Positions 30,975 to 39,884 of a stretch of DNA of 64,000 bases are shown here, in pieces (within the stretch, counting starts at the first letter, position 1; each line of letters starts with the position of its first letter). Under the pieces are notes generated by a model, which was given only the letters and a program-made list of their open reading frames with translations, was not told the DNA's origin and searched no databases. This DNA comes from a virus, in the IMG/VR virus record IMGVR_UViG_3300035670_000078, positions 1-64,000 of that record. One strand, given 5' to 3'. The translations under genes and the position numbers were made by a program.

Positions 30975-31225
30975 ACTCAAGTGTAAGAGAACTCGACCAC
31001 GCCCAGTGGGCAATCGCCCGCGTAGTGCAGGTGATGCAGAAGCTCAACGTGCCTGCGGAGATGAAGGTCTACACGGAACTGACGGCGCTGCTGTGCAAGG
31101 CAGCCTCGCTGGCCGTGAACCGAATCGACTTGGCTGAGGCAGGCATCGACGACTTCCCCGGCTTCTTGGCCCGGTGGGAGGAGAAGGTTGCTCCTCTGCT
31201 GAAGCAGATCAAGGAGCGGTCATGA
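30971..31225 (+). CDS. Hypothetical helical protein
   Basis: 84 aa, wholly helical, ATGA overlap on both sides. Not recognised. Confidence 0.6.
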   Translation: MNSSVRELDHAQWAIARVVQVMQKLNVPAEMKVYTELTALLCKAASLAVNRIDLAEAGIDDFPGFLARWEEKVAPLLKQIKERS

Positions 31226-31500
31226 TCGAGAGGCGCCTACCGGATGGAACGATCACTACCGACCAAGCGCGCTACGTCGAAGAGTGGTTCAACCTTGCCG
31301 ATGAGGTGGCCTCGCTATTCCCTGGCTATCATGTCAACGGCGTCGACCCGAACATAAGCCTATGGAAAGGGCTATCGACTTTGAGCCTGACCTTGGAGCA
31401 GGCCAAGCTGCTGCTCGCGGAAGTGAAGCGGAGGGAGCTGTGCCAACAGATAAACAAGTACTCGGTGCTCGCATCAGAGCCGCCGAAGAAGCTTACGTAA
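31222..31500 (+). CDS. Hypothetical protein
   Basis: 92 aa, start overlapping the previous stop. Helical. Its last 61 nt overlap the next gene in another frame. Confidence 0.55.
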   Translation: MIERRLPDGTITTDQARYVEEWFNLADEVASLFPGYHVNGVDPNISLWKGLSTLSLTLEQAKLLLAEVKRRELCQQINKYSVLASEPPKKLT

Positions 31501-31679
31501 AGAAGCATCGTAAGCCTTACAAGGGAGGCGGCTGGATTATCCCCTCTAGGCAAGAAGTGCACGGTCACCTGAGCGCCATGTTTGATATCCCTGTAAGAGA
31601 CATAGGGTTTTTCCTTACGTACAGTAGAAACTGCACCCACACATGGGCGCAAGGAGCATGTGATGCCTGCCCAGATTAA
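31440..31679 (+). CDS. Hypothetical small basic protein
   Basis: 79 aa from a GTG preceded by GGAGGGAG. Basic, with KPYKGGGWIIPSRQEV in the centre and a Cys-rich end (three Cys). It overlaps both neighbours (61 and 17 nt). The long overlap lowers confidence. Confidence 0.45.
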   Translation: MPTDKQVLGARIRAAEEAYVKKHRKPYKGGGWIIPSRQEVHGHLSAMFDIPVRDIGFFLTYSRNCTHTWAQGACDACPD

Positions 31680-32055
31680 TGTCGGGGACGAGGTTATTGT
31701 TGACTGTGGGAACACCGTAAAAAGAGAGAAGGTGGTCAAGGTAGGCAGAAAGTACCTGACCGTCTCTCACGGTGAGTCCTCTATCCACGATGAGTTCTCT
31801 ATCGAGACGGGCAAAGAGAAAGGCCACGTCAGGGGCTTTCCAAAGTATCTCTACACGTTGGAGCAATGGCACAGGCGCCAGGCCTTCATCGAACTAGCGA
31901 AGTCTCTGAGCCACCTGAAGCATCAGGTGGACAAGTGGAACATTTACGCCTGCGAGTACCTGACCCTCGAGTGGCTGGCCGATGCCAAGGCCAAGATTGA
32001 TGAAATCACCGAGGTCATCGGTGGCAGGGCTATCAAGCCAACAGAAGGAAAGTGA
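31663..32055 (+). CDS. Hypothetical protein
   Basis: 130 aa from the ATG at 31663, 7 nt after AAGGAG. The first ~60 residues (NVGDEVIVDCG then VVKVGRKYLTVSHG) look like a small SH3/KOW-type barrel; the rest is helical. Function unknown. Confidence 0.6.
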   Translation: MPAQINVGDEVIVDCGNTVKREKVVKVGRKYLTVSHGESSIHDEFSIETGKEKGHVRGFPKYLYTLEQWHRRQAFIELAKSLSHLKHQVDKWNIYACEYLTLEWLADAKAKIDEITEVIGGRAIKPTEGK

Positions 32056-32058
32056 GCC

Positions 32059-32304
32059 ATGACGAAAGAAGAGATCGCTAACACCGCAATCAAGTATGTC
32101 GAACTGTGTACGCTAGCCGTGCAGGCTCAGCATGAGTACCGGCCTAGCCCATCAGCAAAGCGGAACTCGGAGTTGGCCCTCGATTATCACGAGGCCATGA
32201 CTGAGATGGCGCGGGCCGAGCTTCAGCTTCATGCGCAGGTCTGGGCGTACAAGGAAGAGCAGGCCAAACAGAAAATACGTGACGCCGAGGAGTGGAAGCC
32301 GTGA
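32059..32304 (+). CDS. Hypothetical helical protein
   Basis: 81 aa, almost all helix. GTGA overlap with the next gene. Not recognised. Confidence 0.6.
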   Translation: MTKEEIANTAIKYVELCTLAVQAQHEYRPSPSAKRNSELALDYHEAMTEMARAELQLHAQVWAYKEEQAKQKIRDAEEWKP

Positions 32305-32744
32305 ATAGAAAAGCTAGTGAAAACCTTATTCAATTGGCAAGTACCAAGTGCAAATTTGTTGGCGCTTTCGTCGGCGAGCCCTTTGCCCGCGAGGTCGTCT
32401 GGACCGGCGAGCGCTACGAGACCTTCGACCCCGCAATCCACACCGACAAGCGCCCGATCCTCCGCGTGATGCTCAACTTTTTCGTACCAGCCGAAAGCGC
32501 CATGAAGGTCATCGAGGGCGGCACCGTTTGGTTCAAGGACGTCCTCAAGGTCCGCGACAAGTACGGCCTCGACAAGTGGCTGTTCGAGATCGATTATCAA
32601 CGAGAAGTCGGCGATGAGAGGGCGATCTGCAGCATCTGGCCCGAGAAAAAGATCGACGACGCGATGCGCGCCCGTATACGCACCATGCCAATTTTTGATT
32701 TGCCGGAGTTTGTTATCAATCTTGACGAGGAGCGGATGCCGTGA
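32301..32744 (+). CDS. Hypothetical protein
   Basis: 147 aa from the GTG at 32301, 8 nt after GAGGAG. Alpha/beta, soluble, with conserved-looking WFKDVLKVRDKYGLDKWLFEI. Family not recognised. Confidence 0.6.
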   Translation: MNRKASENLIQLASTKCKFVGAFVGEPFAREVVWTGERYETFDPAIHTDKRPILRVMLNFFVPAESAMKVIEGGTVWFKDVLKVRDKYGLDKWLFEIDYQREVGDERAICSIWPEKKIDDAMRARIRTMPIFDLPEFVINLDEERMP

Positions 32745-32965
32745 AGAAGTTACCCGTGAGCGACGATGGTTATTTCTTACTGCTCAACTGTCCGCGCTGT
32801 GGCGAGATATGTGAAGAGATGCCCGCTAACGAGCCAGAGCCACCCTATGATTTTCCTCATTGGGAGGAGGGTGACAAGGGTGTCTGCTCATGCGGCGCTC
32901 CGCTTGAAGTTAGAGTTGATGGTGAAAGGGCATACCTCATTGACATGGAGGAGAATGAATCATGA
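32741..32965 (+). CDS. Zinc-ribbon protein
   Basis: 74 aa from GTG. CPRCGE (about 17-22) and CSCGAP (about 49-54) form a four-Cys zinc ribbon. Acidic loop between. Role unknown; such ribbons often bind nucleic acid or polymerase. Confidence 0.65.
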   Translation: MKKLPVSDDGYFLLLNCPRCGEICEEMPANEPEPPYDFPHWEEGDKGVCSCGAPLEVRVDGERAYLIDMEENES

Positions 32966-33204
32966 CAAGCTACGAGATACAGGCCGTCAAAAATCATATC
33001 GACAACATCCCTGCAATGGCGGGGATGTATCTGCCTGTCGTGCTGGCATGGGTCGAACTCTACAAAAGGAAGCTCGACGCCGTTGGAGAGGTGCTGAGCG
33101 AGAACGGCTGCGACTGCGAGTGCGATCATGACTTCGAGTCGCATGACGACGACTGCGAGCGTTGCCTCGCGTGCCGTGTACAGGGGGCTCTGAATGAACG
33201 CTGA
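32962..33204 (+). CDS. Cys/Asp-rich hypothetical protein
   Basis: 80 aa. A helical N-terminus, then CDCECDHDFESHDDDCERCLAC: five or six Cys plus His that could bind metal. Not recognised. Confidence 0.6.
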   Translation: MTSYEIQAVKNHIDNIPAMAGMYLPVVLAWVELYKRKLDAVGEVLSENGCDCECDHDFESHDDDCERCLACRVQGALNER

Positions 33205-33526
33205 TCTCGTCACATGGCACCTCGACATCGACACGAGCGGGGCCGCGCTCCAACGCTTCGCACATGCGCTGCTCTCGACTGGCGGCTCGCTGCTGCCGTC
33301 GAGGCTTATCATGGGAGAGATGGGGCGCGGCGTCACAGCGATGGTCGTCGTGCAGCTACCGGCAGGGCAGGACAAGAAGTTCAAAGAACTATGCAAGCCC
33401 CAGCTGATGAAGCCACCACCTAAGGTCAACTGGGGCATGGGGGTCAGCGGATTTCGGGCGAAACCTCGCCACAACCTCGCTGCGACCTCGAATCAACCTC
33501 CGGCTTCGGAGAGTGATGATGGTTGA
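33194..33526 (+). CDS. Hypothetical protein
   Basis: 110 aa, overlapping the previous gene by 11 nt and the next by 8 nt. N-terminal alpha/beta, C-terminal Pro/Lys-rich tail. Not recognised. Confidence 0.55.
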   Translation: MNADLVTWHLDIDTSGAALQRFAHALLSTGGSLLPSRLIMGEMGRGVTAMVVVQLPAGQDKKFKELCKPQLMKPPPKVNWGMGVSGFRAKPRHNLAATSNQPPASESDDG

Positions 33527-33851
33527 CATCTTCCGCAGGCATAACACGTCCGAGCCCGACTGGAAGCAGCTCAAGCTCGACCTCACCAAGTGCTTGTGGC
33601 GCAAGCACATGGCGTTAGGCTGGAAGCTGCCAAAGGAGCGCGCCAAGTCGTGCCGAGCAGAACTGCCTGCCATCGGCTGGATCAAGTTCGCGATGGTGAA
33701 TGGCATCTATCGCTGGGTGACATGGTGCATCGGCGAAGGCATGAAGACCTATCACCGGGACGAGATGCAGGTTGCTGTCGATGATCTATACAGCAGCCTG
33801 CTCGGTATCCATGCACGGCTCAGCAAAGGCATCGGAGATTTCGATTTATGA
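33519..33851 (+). CDS. Hypothetical basic protein
   Basis: 110 aa. The ATG at 33519 is 5 nt after GGAGAG; the ATG at 33516 is also possible. Trp-rich, basic, helical. Not recognised. Confidence 0.55.
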   Translation: MVDIFRRHNTSEPDWKQLKLDLTKCLWRKHMALGWKLPKERAKSCRAELPAIGWIKFAMVNGIYRWVTWCIGEGMKTYHRDEMQVAVDDLYSSLLGIHARLSKGIGDFDL

Positions 33852-34105
33852 ACTTCATGGAAGAGTACAACGACATGCTCCGATTCGGCGAGTGCCTGAC
33901 GAAGATGAAGACATGGCGCTGGCTCAGGGGGATGGTCGTCATCAAAGGAAAGTCGTGGCGACGACTCGAGAGCTACGAGGTCAGCGTGGACGGCACGCCT
34001 GACCTGCATGACCGAGCGACTATTCTGCTCACCATTGACCTGCTCAGACATGACCCCGAGTACGGGGACGTCAGGGAGAAGCTTGAAGAATGGGCAGACG
34101 ACTAA
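33848..34105 (+). CDS. Hypothetical protein
   Basis: 85 aa, ATGA overlap. Helical with basic centre. Not recognised. Confidence 0.55.
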   Translation: MNFMEEYNDMLRFGECLTKMKTWRWLRGMVVIKGKSWRRLESYEVSVDGTPDLHDRATILLTIDLLRHDPEYGDVREKLEEWADD

Positions 34106-34254
34106 AGGTTTGGCGTGAGCGGGCGGGCGTTATATCAGAGGTGCCCGTCTGGTGCGTCTACCTCGACGGATACTTGTACATTCACGAGTCTTTTTGCGGG
34201 CTTGTGAAACAACTTACCTTTGAAAGAAATAACGATAAGCATCAGGTGGGATGA
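34090..34254 (+). CDS. Small hypothetical protein bridging two overlaps
   Basis: 54 aa. Starts 16 nt inside the previous gene and ends in an ATGA overlap with the next. Its position exactly fills the gap between neighbours, which supports translation. One Trp/Tyr-rich beta segment; no motif. Confidence 0.5.
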   Translation: MGRRLKVWRERAGVISEVPVWCVYLDGYLYIHESFCGLVKQLTFERNNDKHQVG

Positions 34255-35516
34255 TGGGGTTGCATCACAGCTGGACAGTGACCGAGGACACGGGGACCAG
34301 AAAGACCTCGGTCTGTCAGACATGCGGCATCAAGGTCGAGCATAGTTCGAAAAGCTCGCCGAGCATTTTCTCGTCGGGGAGGCTGCTGAACGGCAACCCT
34401 ATCAAGATAAGGGAGCCGCTCCCGCTCTGTATAAATGCTGTCAAGCGCATCAAGCTCGCGCCGCGCCACGTGTGGGTTGCGCTTGGCGACGCTCCTGACT
34501 CGCCGTCGGGGGCAAAGTGTCATGCTGTGCAGTGCTCTGAATGCGGCATGACCGTGGAGGCCATCAAGAGCCTCAAAGGTGTGGCCGCCAAGAACGTCGT
34601 CCCAGGCATCTGGAGGCGCTACCGGACCTCTGAGACCGAGGAGTGGAATCGCGGATGCCCTCCACCGTGCAAACCCAAGCACGAGGACAAGATCGGAGAG
34701 TTTGTGAAGGCGAACTGGGACAAGATCACCATCGCCGAGATCGCGAGAACGCTGAAGATCAGCGAAGACACGGTCAGGGCTAGGGCCAAACGGATTGGCC
34801 TCAAGAGCAAGTTCACCGCTGGCGGCGACCGCCCATGGACCGAGCGAGAGGACCAGGCCGTCATCTGGCACTTCGGCGTGAAGAGTGCCAAGATGATCGC
34901 CAAGGAGATCGACCGAACTTACAACGCCATCATCCGTCGAGCCTACAAGCTCGGGCTGGTCAAGCAGGGTTGTATCCAAGGCTATGAGTCGCTCGAGCAG
35001 GCCTCGAAGCGCACCGGCTACAACATCGAGCAGCTGCGCCGGATGATCAAAGGCCGGAACATCATCCCCAGAAAGTCCGAGGGGTACGTCGAAGCCCGCG
35101 CAGGTAAGACCAAGCGCAAGCTCTACAGCATCGACGACATCGACGAATGCGTGGAGGCGTGGCACGAAACCGAGACCTTCACGCAGGGCTGTATCCGACT
35201 GGACATTGATCCTCATGTGATGAGGAAGGCGCTAGAAAAGATCGGCGTCGTGAAGCCGCCCGACATCAAGGGAAAGATGTGGCGCGTCCCCTCAGACAAG
35301 CTTGAGGAGGCCGCAGCTTATCAGCGCACCCTCATCTCCCCGACTGAGTACGCCAGGCTGCGAGGCATCAGCCCGAATACGATAATTAAGAAACTGAAGA
35401 AGGTGGGCATCGAGCGGCCATTCAGGTCCTCTGTGTGGTACCTGCCTGAGTCAGTCATAGAGGAAGCACTCAAGCTTAACCCTATCGAAACCAAGTTTAA
35501 GAGGAAAGACCTATGA
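34251..35516 (+). CDS. Multi-HTH, zinc-finger DNA-binding protein
   Basis: 421 aa. N-terminal CxxC (about 22-25) and central CSECG with CPPPC suggest zinc sites. After residue 145 come several helix-turn-helix units: ITIAEIARTLKISEDTVRARAKRIG (about 162-186), a SANT/Myb-like PWTEREDQAVIWHFGVKSAKMIAKEI (about 197-222), ESLEQASKRTGYNIEQLRRMI and LISPTEYARLRGISPNTIIKKLKKVG. It may be a major DNA-binding regulator or origin-binding protein. Paralogous HTH units may have arisen by internal duplication. Confidence 0.75.
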   Translation: MMGLHHSWTVTEDTGTRKTSVCQTCGIKVEHSSKSSPSIFSSGRLLNGNPIKIREPLPLCINAVKRIKLAPRHVWVALGDAPDSPSGAKCHAVQCSECGMTVEAIKSLKGVAAKNVVPGIWRRYRTSETEEWNRGCPPPCKPKHEDKIGEFVKANWDKITIAEIARTLKISEDTVRARAKRIGLKSKFTAGGDRPWTEREDQAVIWHFGVKSAKMIAKEIDRTYNAIIRRAYKLGLVKQGCIQGYESLEQASKRTGYNIEQLRRMIKGRNIIPRKSEGYVEARAGKTKRKLYSIDDIDECVEAWHETETFTQGCIRLDIDPHVMRKALEKIGVVKPPDIKGKMWRVPSDKLEEAAAYQRTLISPTEYARLRGISPNTIIKKLKKVGIERPFRSSVWYLPESVIEEALKLNPIETKFKRKDL

Positions 35517-36745
35517 GCAACGTCAATCATCCTAATCATTACAACAAAGGGGGGATGGAAGTCGCGGTGGCGATGGACCTCCTCAACTATCCGAGTCAAT
35601 GGCTCGGTCATGCGCTCAAGTACGCCTGCCGCTCGCCCCACAAGGGCAAGGAGTTTGAGGACCTCAAGAAGGCGATCTGGTGCGTCCGCCGCGCTGTGAG
35701 TGCAGGTAGCTGCAAGTGGGAGCAGTGGCTCGAGAAGCCTCGGCTCCAGACGATCCGCGACGCGCTGCTGCTCGGCGTTCCCGAGGAACGCACATGGACA
35801 CGCGCCTTCATTAACGCGCTGCTGACGGACTACTACATGTCGCCCGAGTCGCTGCTGGCGGCGTGCGACACACTTGAGCTTGATATAAGCAGCCTTGAGC
35901 CGCCGGTCGAAAAGAAGACCGTGGTGAGCGACGAGTTCTCGAAGGCGGCGTTCGAGATTCTCTTCTGTGGTGGGGGCGCGATGACGCAGACCCCGCCGCC
36001 GGCGACGTCCCCGCCACCACCGGTATCCGGTGACATGCACAAGGCTCAGCTCAACACGCTGTCGGAAACACTTCATAAGCTCAAGTCAAAGAGCAAGCTG
36101 GATATAGAGATCAGTAGCCTTGAACGGCGTTACAAGACCGCCATCGACTACTTGGAAGAGGAAGGAAAAGAGCTGCGCAGCCAGCTTAAGGAAAGGGTCG
36201 AGCTGATCGCCTTCTGCGAGAGCCGCCATCTGGCCATGAAGGAAATGCTCGACCGAGCGCACGAAGAGGTCGACAGCCTCAAGAACGGGACTGTGGCGAA
36301 GCAGGTGCAGGACTTCCAGCGAATGATCGGCCGTCCCGAGCCCATCGTCCCCATGGTACCCGAGGATGACGTCGTGAAGCTTCGGATGCGCCTCGTGATG
36401 GAGGAGGCCTTCGAGGTTCTTGAGAGCTGCTATCACAAGCATGAGTGGGTGAACGACATCAAATCGTACGTGATGGACCGCATCAACATGTACCGACCGA
36501 ACGTCTCGATGCCCGACTTGGTGGATGGTCTGGCCGATCTCGACTTCGTGGTCGAAGGTACACGTCAGGAGATCGGTGTGATCGGCGCACCTGTCGCCAA
36601 GCTTGTCTACGAGGCCAACATGGCTAAGATGAGCGGCCCCGTGGACGAGCACGGGAAGAAGAGGAAGCCCGAGGGATGGAAGCCGCCCGATATCGCTGGC
36701 GAGCTTCGTCGTCAGGGCTTCGACCCGTCGAAGGAGATGAAATGA
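35513..36745 (+). CDS. DUF3310 and MazG-like NTP pyrophosphohydrolase fusion
   Basis: 410 aa. The N-terminus (VNHPNHYNKGGMEVAVAMDLL, then GHALKYACRSPHKG) is a DUF3310 domain. A Pro-rich linker and coiled coil follow (about 160-245). The C-terminal ~150 residues match MazG-like/PRA-PH helical pyrophosphatases: FQRMIG, RMRLVMEEAFEVLES (ExxE) and PDLVDGLADLDFVVEGTRQEIG (metal-binding D/E), then KMSGPVDEHGKK. It probably hydrolyses (d)NTPs or alarmones to adjust nucleotide pools. In other phages DUF3310 and MazG are usually separate genes. Confidence 0.8.
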   Translation: MSNVNHPNHYNKGGMEVAVAMDLLNYPSQWLGHALKYACRSPHKGKEFEDLKKAIWCVRRAVSAGSCKWEQWLEKPRLQTIRDALLLGVPEERTWTRAFINALLTDYYMSPESLLAACDTLELDISSLEPPVEKKTVVSDEFSKAAFEILFCGGGAMTQTPPPATSPPPPVSGDMHKAQLNTLSETLHKLKSKSKLDIEISSLERRYKTAIDYLEEEGKELRSQLKERVELIAFCESRHLAMKEMLDRAHEEVDSLKNGTVAKQVQDFQRMIGRPEPIVPMVPEDDVVKLRMRLVMEEAFEVLESCYHKHEWVNDIKSYVMDRINMYRPNVSMPDLVDGLADLDFVVEGTRQEIGVIGAPVAKLVYEANMAKMSGPVDEHGKKRKPEGWKPPDIAGELRRQGFDPSKEMK

Positions 36746-37023
36746 GCGACGCTCAAGAACTGGCTGGGCTGATTCTTCAGCAAGGAACCGCAACAAGGGG
36801 AAGGCGCCGCGCGCTTCTCGTAGTCGAGCATGAGCGCACCGTCCCCCGGAATCGGGTGAGTGCCATCGACCTCGCGATGCGCATCCGCCAGAGCGGGTAC
36901 GGTGAGTGGACAACCTCACGCACCGAGCAGGCTGCGATGATTCTCGTCAAAGAGGGCGCCCTCGTCCGTAAGGAAGGAGGCTTTGCGATCTCCGACCCAG
37001 CACGCCTCAAGGCTGTCCTATGA
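36742..37023 (+). CDS. Winged-helix-like small protein
   Basis: 93 aa, ATGA overlap. RTEQAAMILVKEGALVRKEGGFAI is the helix-and-wing pattern of a winged helix. A DNA-binding role is inferred. Confidence 0.6.
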   Translation: MSDAQELAGLILQQGTATRGRRRALLVVEHERTVPRNRVSAIDLAMRIRQSGYGEWTTSRTEQAAMILVKEGALVRKEGGFAISDPARLKAVL

Positions 37024-37232
37024 ACGGGCAGTTCTACGAGGAGTGGGAGCACCAGCAGACCACGTGCCCGGCTGACGTAAACAAGATGCCTGAACCGCCG
37101 AGAGGGGTGTGCTGGCAGCTCGTGTCAGTCATCCTGACCGATGAGCCAGTCATGGACGATGCGGGCAACCTGTACTCGAGGAGGTTCCTCCGCGCGTACT
37201 GGAAGCGGCCCGTCGCAGCGAGCGAGAACTGA
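37020..37232 (+). CDS. Hypothetical small protein
   Basis: 70 aa, ATGA overlap. Trp/Pro-rich. Not recognised. Confidence 0.55.
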   Translation: MNGQFYEEWEHQQTTCPADVNKMPEPPRGVCWQLVSVILTDEPVMDDAGNLYSRRFLRAYWKRPVAASEN

Positions 37233-37268
37233 GGCTATGATCGGATCGTTTGCACAGGAGGCGGGTCC

Positions 37269-37490
37269 GTGTGGAAGCTAGAGGAACTTGGCGTAATCCT
37301 AGAGAAGTTGGCCTCGGCCGAAGGTGAAGAACCCGCGATGTCCATGCACCTCAGGGACATCGCTTGCACGTACCTCGCTGCGCTGATCGAGCATCGCAAG
37401 CTGTGCCGATTCACCGAGGAGCTTATGAAGAAGCTCGACGAGTTTAAGAAATCCGAATTATTGCAGGGTGATCCTCGTTGTGACGTGTAA
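37269..37490 (+). CDS. Hypothetical helical protein
   Basis: 73 aa from a GTG after AGGAGG. Helical with two Cys. Last gene of the 29.4-37.5 kb operon. Confidence 0.6.
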   Translation: MWKLEELGVILEKLASAEGEEPAMSMHLRDIACTYLAALIEHRKLCRFTEELMKKLDEFKKSELLQGDPRCDV

Positions 37491-37689
37491 TCGCAACGCC
37501 TGACACCGTAAGGTCGGTCGGGTGCGGATGAACCGTAAAAGCCAGTGGCTGTCCCTGCAGGGGTTCGTTGCCCCCATACACAGCAGCTACTCGCACTACA
37601 CCGGCGGTCCGGCGTCGTTAGATCCCCTGCTTGAAGGGGGCCGGATACACAAATAAGTAGACGCAAGAGCAATTCTTGCTGTACTAATA
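37491..37689 (+). ncRNA. Candidate small structured RNA before a terminator
   Basis: No gene. Several hairpins follow one another: GGGG ttcgttg CCCC (around 37560-37575), CCCC tgcttgaa GGGG (around 37624-37640) and GCAAGA gcaat TCTTGC (around 37664-37681). A strong terminator comes immediately after. This could be the 3' UTR of the operon or a separate small RNA. Confidence 0.35.
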
Positions 37690-37730
37690 AAGACGCCGCA
37701 GAGGTAAAAGACCTGCGGCGTCTTACTTTT
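37690..37730. terminator. Rho-independent terminator
   Basis: A perfect 12-bp stem AAGACGCCGCAG/CTGCGGCGTCTT is followed by ACTTTTTG. It separates the small-gene operon from the helicase gene. Confidence 0.9.
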
Positions 37731-37753
37731 TGTGTAAAAACCAAGGTGTGGCG

Positions 37754-39127
37754 ATGTCATCGAAGCGCGGAGTGTCATTGACTGCTTGCCAACAAGCAGC
37801 GCTTGACTTGCTCAAAAGCGGAAAGAACGTGTTTCTGACCGGCGACGCAGGTACAGGAAAGAGTACGTTGCTTGACGCCTGGAAGAGAAAGCTTAATCCG
37901 AAGCTCGTCGCTGTTACAGCGAGCACGGGTGTAGCTGCACTTCTTGTTGGCGGTCGCACCGTGCACTCGTTCTTCAATATTGGTAAGGGTGAGGAGGACC
38001 TCAAAGACCTTCTCAGGAACCGATCCAATACCAGCCGAAGCGCTCAGGCCATCCGGTCCATAAAGACCCTCGTTATCGACGAGGTCTCGATGATCGGCGC
38101 CTCGGTCTTCGATAAGATCGAGGCCATCGCGCGCCATGACCGAAAGTCGGACGAACCGTGGGGAGGTCTTCAGGTCGTTGTCGTCGGAGACGCTGGTCAG
38201 CTGCCTCCGGTCAACGACGACTGGTGCTTCATGTCCGAAGCGTGGAAGCGATCCAAGTTCTCGCCCGCGCTTCTTCGCACACAGGTGCGCACCGAGGACC
38301 GAGCGTTCGCTCAGATCCTCCGAGACGTGCGCAACGGGGACATCACCGACCGCGTGCGCGAGCTTCTCGTAGCCCACACCAACCCGGAGCCCGACGACTC
38401 ATGGGTTCGATTGCTGCCGAGACGTGCAGACGTCGACCAGTGGAATAATCGCAAGCTTCACGCCCTAAGCTCACCCATCCAGAGCTACGCCGCAATCAAA
38501 GACGGGCACGAAGGGAGCCTCAAGTCCCTCGAGTCGGCCATGCCCGTCCCGATGATGCTTCAGTTGGCCGAGGGGGCTTACGTCATGTTCCGGGTAAATC
38601 ACCCGGAGGGACTGTGGGCTAACGGCACCACGGGCTACGTCGAGAAGCTCACCCCCTCGTCGGTGACAATTCGCCTCGCCGACGCGAACGGCAGGAAAAG
38701 CGACATCGTCTGCGGCGTCACCCGGCACTCATTTAACCTGAAAGGGTGGGACGGAAGTGTGCTGGCCGAGATCCGGCAATTTCCCGTGCAGCTAGCGTGG
38801 GCGGTGACCATTCACAAGAGCCAGGGCGCTACCCTCGAGAGGGCCGCCGTCGATCTGGCTGGGCTCTGGGAGCCGGGTCAGGCTTACGTGGCGCTATCCC
38901 GTCTCCGCAGGCCGGAAGGGCTCGCTGTACTGCGCTGGACCGAAAGCTCCATCGTGGCCGACGCTGACGTAAAAGCCCTCTACGCCGTCATCGAGAAGTT
39001 GCACGACAAGAGGGCTTCCAAGAAGACTGAGGCTTCTCAGGAAGCCGTGCTGTCTTTCCCAGCATTCGACGACGCTTTCAAAATTCCTGACCTCGGACTG
39101 TCCGTCCGAGTGAAGAACGTCGTCTAG
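37754..39127 (+). CDS. SF1B (RecD/Pif1/Dda-like) DNA helicase
   Basis: 457 aa from the ATG at 37754, after AAGGTGTGG. Walker A GDAGTGKST (about 32-40), VIDEVSM (Walker B), GDAGQLPPV (motif III) and WAVTIHKSQGATLERAAVDL with ALSRLRRPEGL (motifs V-VI) identify a 5'-3' helicase of the RecD/Pif1 type. In T4 the comparable Dda acts in origin opening and replication restart. The C-terminus overlaps the convergent gene by 4 nt. Confidence 0.9.
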   Translation: MSSKRGVSLTACQQAALDLLKSGKNVFLTGDAGTGKSTLLDAWKRKLNPKLVAVTASTGVAALLVGGRTVHSFFNIGKGEEDLKDLLRNRSNTSRSAQAIRSIKTLVIDEVSMIGASVFDKIEAIARHDRKSDEPWGGLQVVVVGDAGQLPPVNDDWCFMSEAWKRSKFSPALLRTQVRTEDRAFAQILRDVRNGDITDRVRELLVAHTNPEPDDSWVRLLPRRADVDQWNNRKLHALSSPIQSYAAIKDGHEGSLKSLESAMPVPMMLQLAEGAYVMFRVNHPEGLWANGTTGYVEKLTPSSVTIRLADANGRKSDIVCGVTRHSFNLKGWDGSVLAEIRQFPVQLAWAVTIHKSQGATLERAAVDLAGLWEPGQAYVALSRLRRPEGLAVLRWTESSIVADADVKALYAVIEKLHDKRASKKTEASQEAVLSFPAFDDAFKIPDLGLSVRVKNVV

Positions 39128-39882
39128 TGATTTTTCAGCTTAGTGTCGTCGCGTCCGAACTTAGCGAGGACGCCGGCGGCTTCAGTCTTCTCAACGTCTA
39201 TGACGTTAGGTAGAGACGGAAGTGCTGGGAGCTTCCCGGCGTCCTTGAGCGAGAGGAGTGTGGTCATGATGCCGCTGATACGCTCCTCAGGGGTGCGCCC
39301 GTCGACAATCTTGACGGTGGCGTCAGCATCACCGAGGAATTTCCTCTCGATGGTCTGCGCTTTCTCCATCGCCTTCGTCAGCATATCCATGTTGGTCACC
39401 GCCCAGGTGATGACCTGCTGCATACGAGACAACGGCACCTCTTCATCGTTCATCATCTCTTCGATGAGGGCGTTGATCTTCTTCTGCAGCTTCGGGAATA
39501 CGGTGCTAAGCTGGAGCATCTGAGAGGCGAACGCGTCGACGGTCACCATGATGGACCGCGCCGCCATTCCTTCGATGGCCCTCTGCTGAGCCGCATCATC
39601 CTGCGCAGCGTTCAGCATCTCAGCCTGCTTCTGCATCAGCGACTTAGTCGCCTTGGCTCGAGCAGCTCGAGCGGCAAAGACCTGCCGCTCGAACATATCC
39701 TTGATCGCCGGCATCGGCGGATCGGTGGGAATCTCAGAAGGCCATCCGGTAAGCCACGCACGCTTGGCAATCGTCGGCACGGTGTTGGCCAAGCGCGCGG
39801 CCTGGGAATAATCGTTCTTCCCGATGATACGGAACGCCTTCACCAGCTCATCGTAGGTTTTGGGGGTGGGGCGCAGTCGCAT
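39124..39882 (-). CDS. HTH-containing protein, possible small terminase-like
   Basis: 252 aa. KTYDELVKAFRIIGKNDYSQAARLANTVPTIAKRAWLTGW (about 8-47) is a DNA-binding HTH like that of small terminase or transposon regulators. A long helical centre (about 70-190) could oligomerise. The large terminase lies 14 kb away, so the small-terminase reading is only one option. Confidence 0.55.
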   Translation of the reverse strand: MRLRPTPKTYDELVKAFRIIGKNDYSQAARLANTVPTIAKRAWLTGWPSEIPTDPPMPAIKDMFERQVFAARAARAKATKSLMQKQAEMLNAAQDDAAQQRAIEGMAARSIMVTVDAFASQMLQLSTVFPKLQKKINALIEEMMNDEEVPLSRMQQVITWAVTNMDMLTKAMEKAQTIERKFLGDADATVKIVDGRTPEERISGIMTTLLSLKDAGKLPALPSLPNVIDVEKTEAAGVLAKFGRDDTKLKNH

Positions 39883-39884
39883 AA

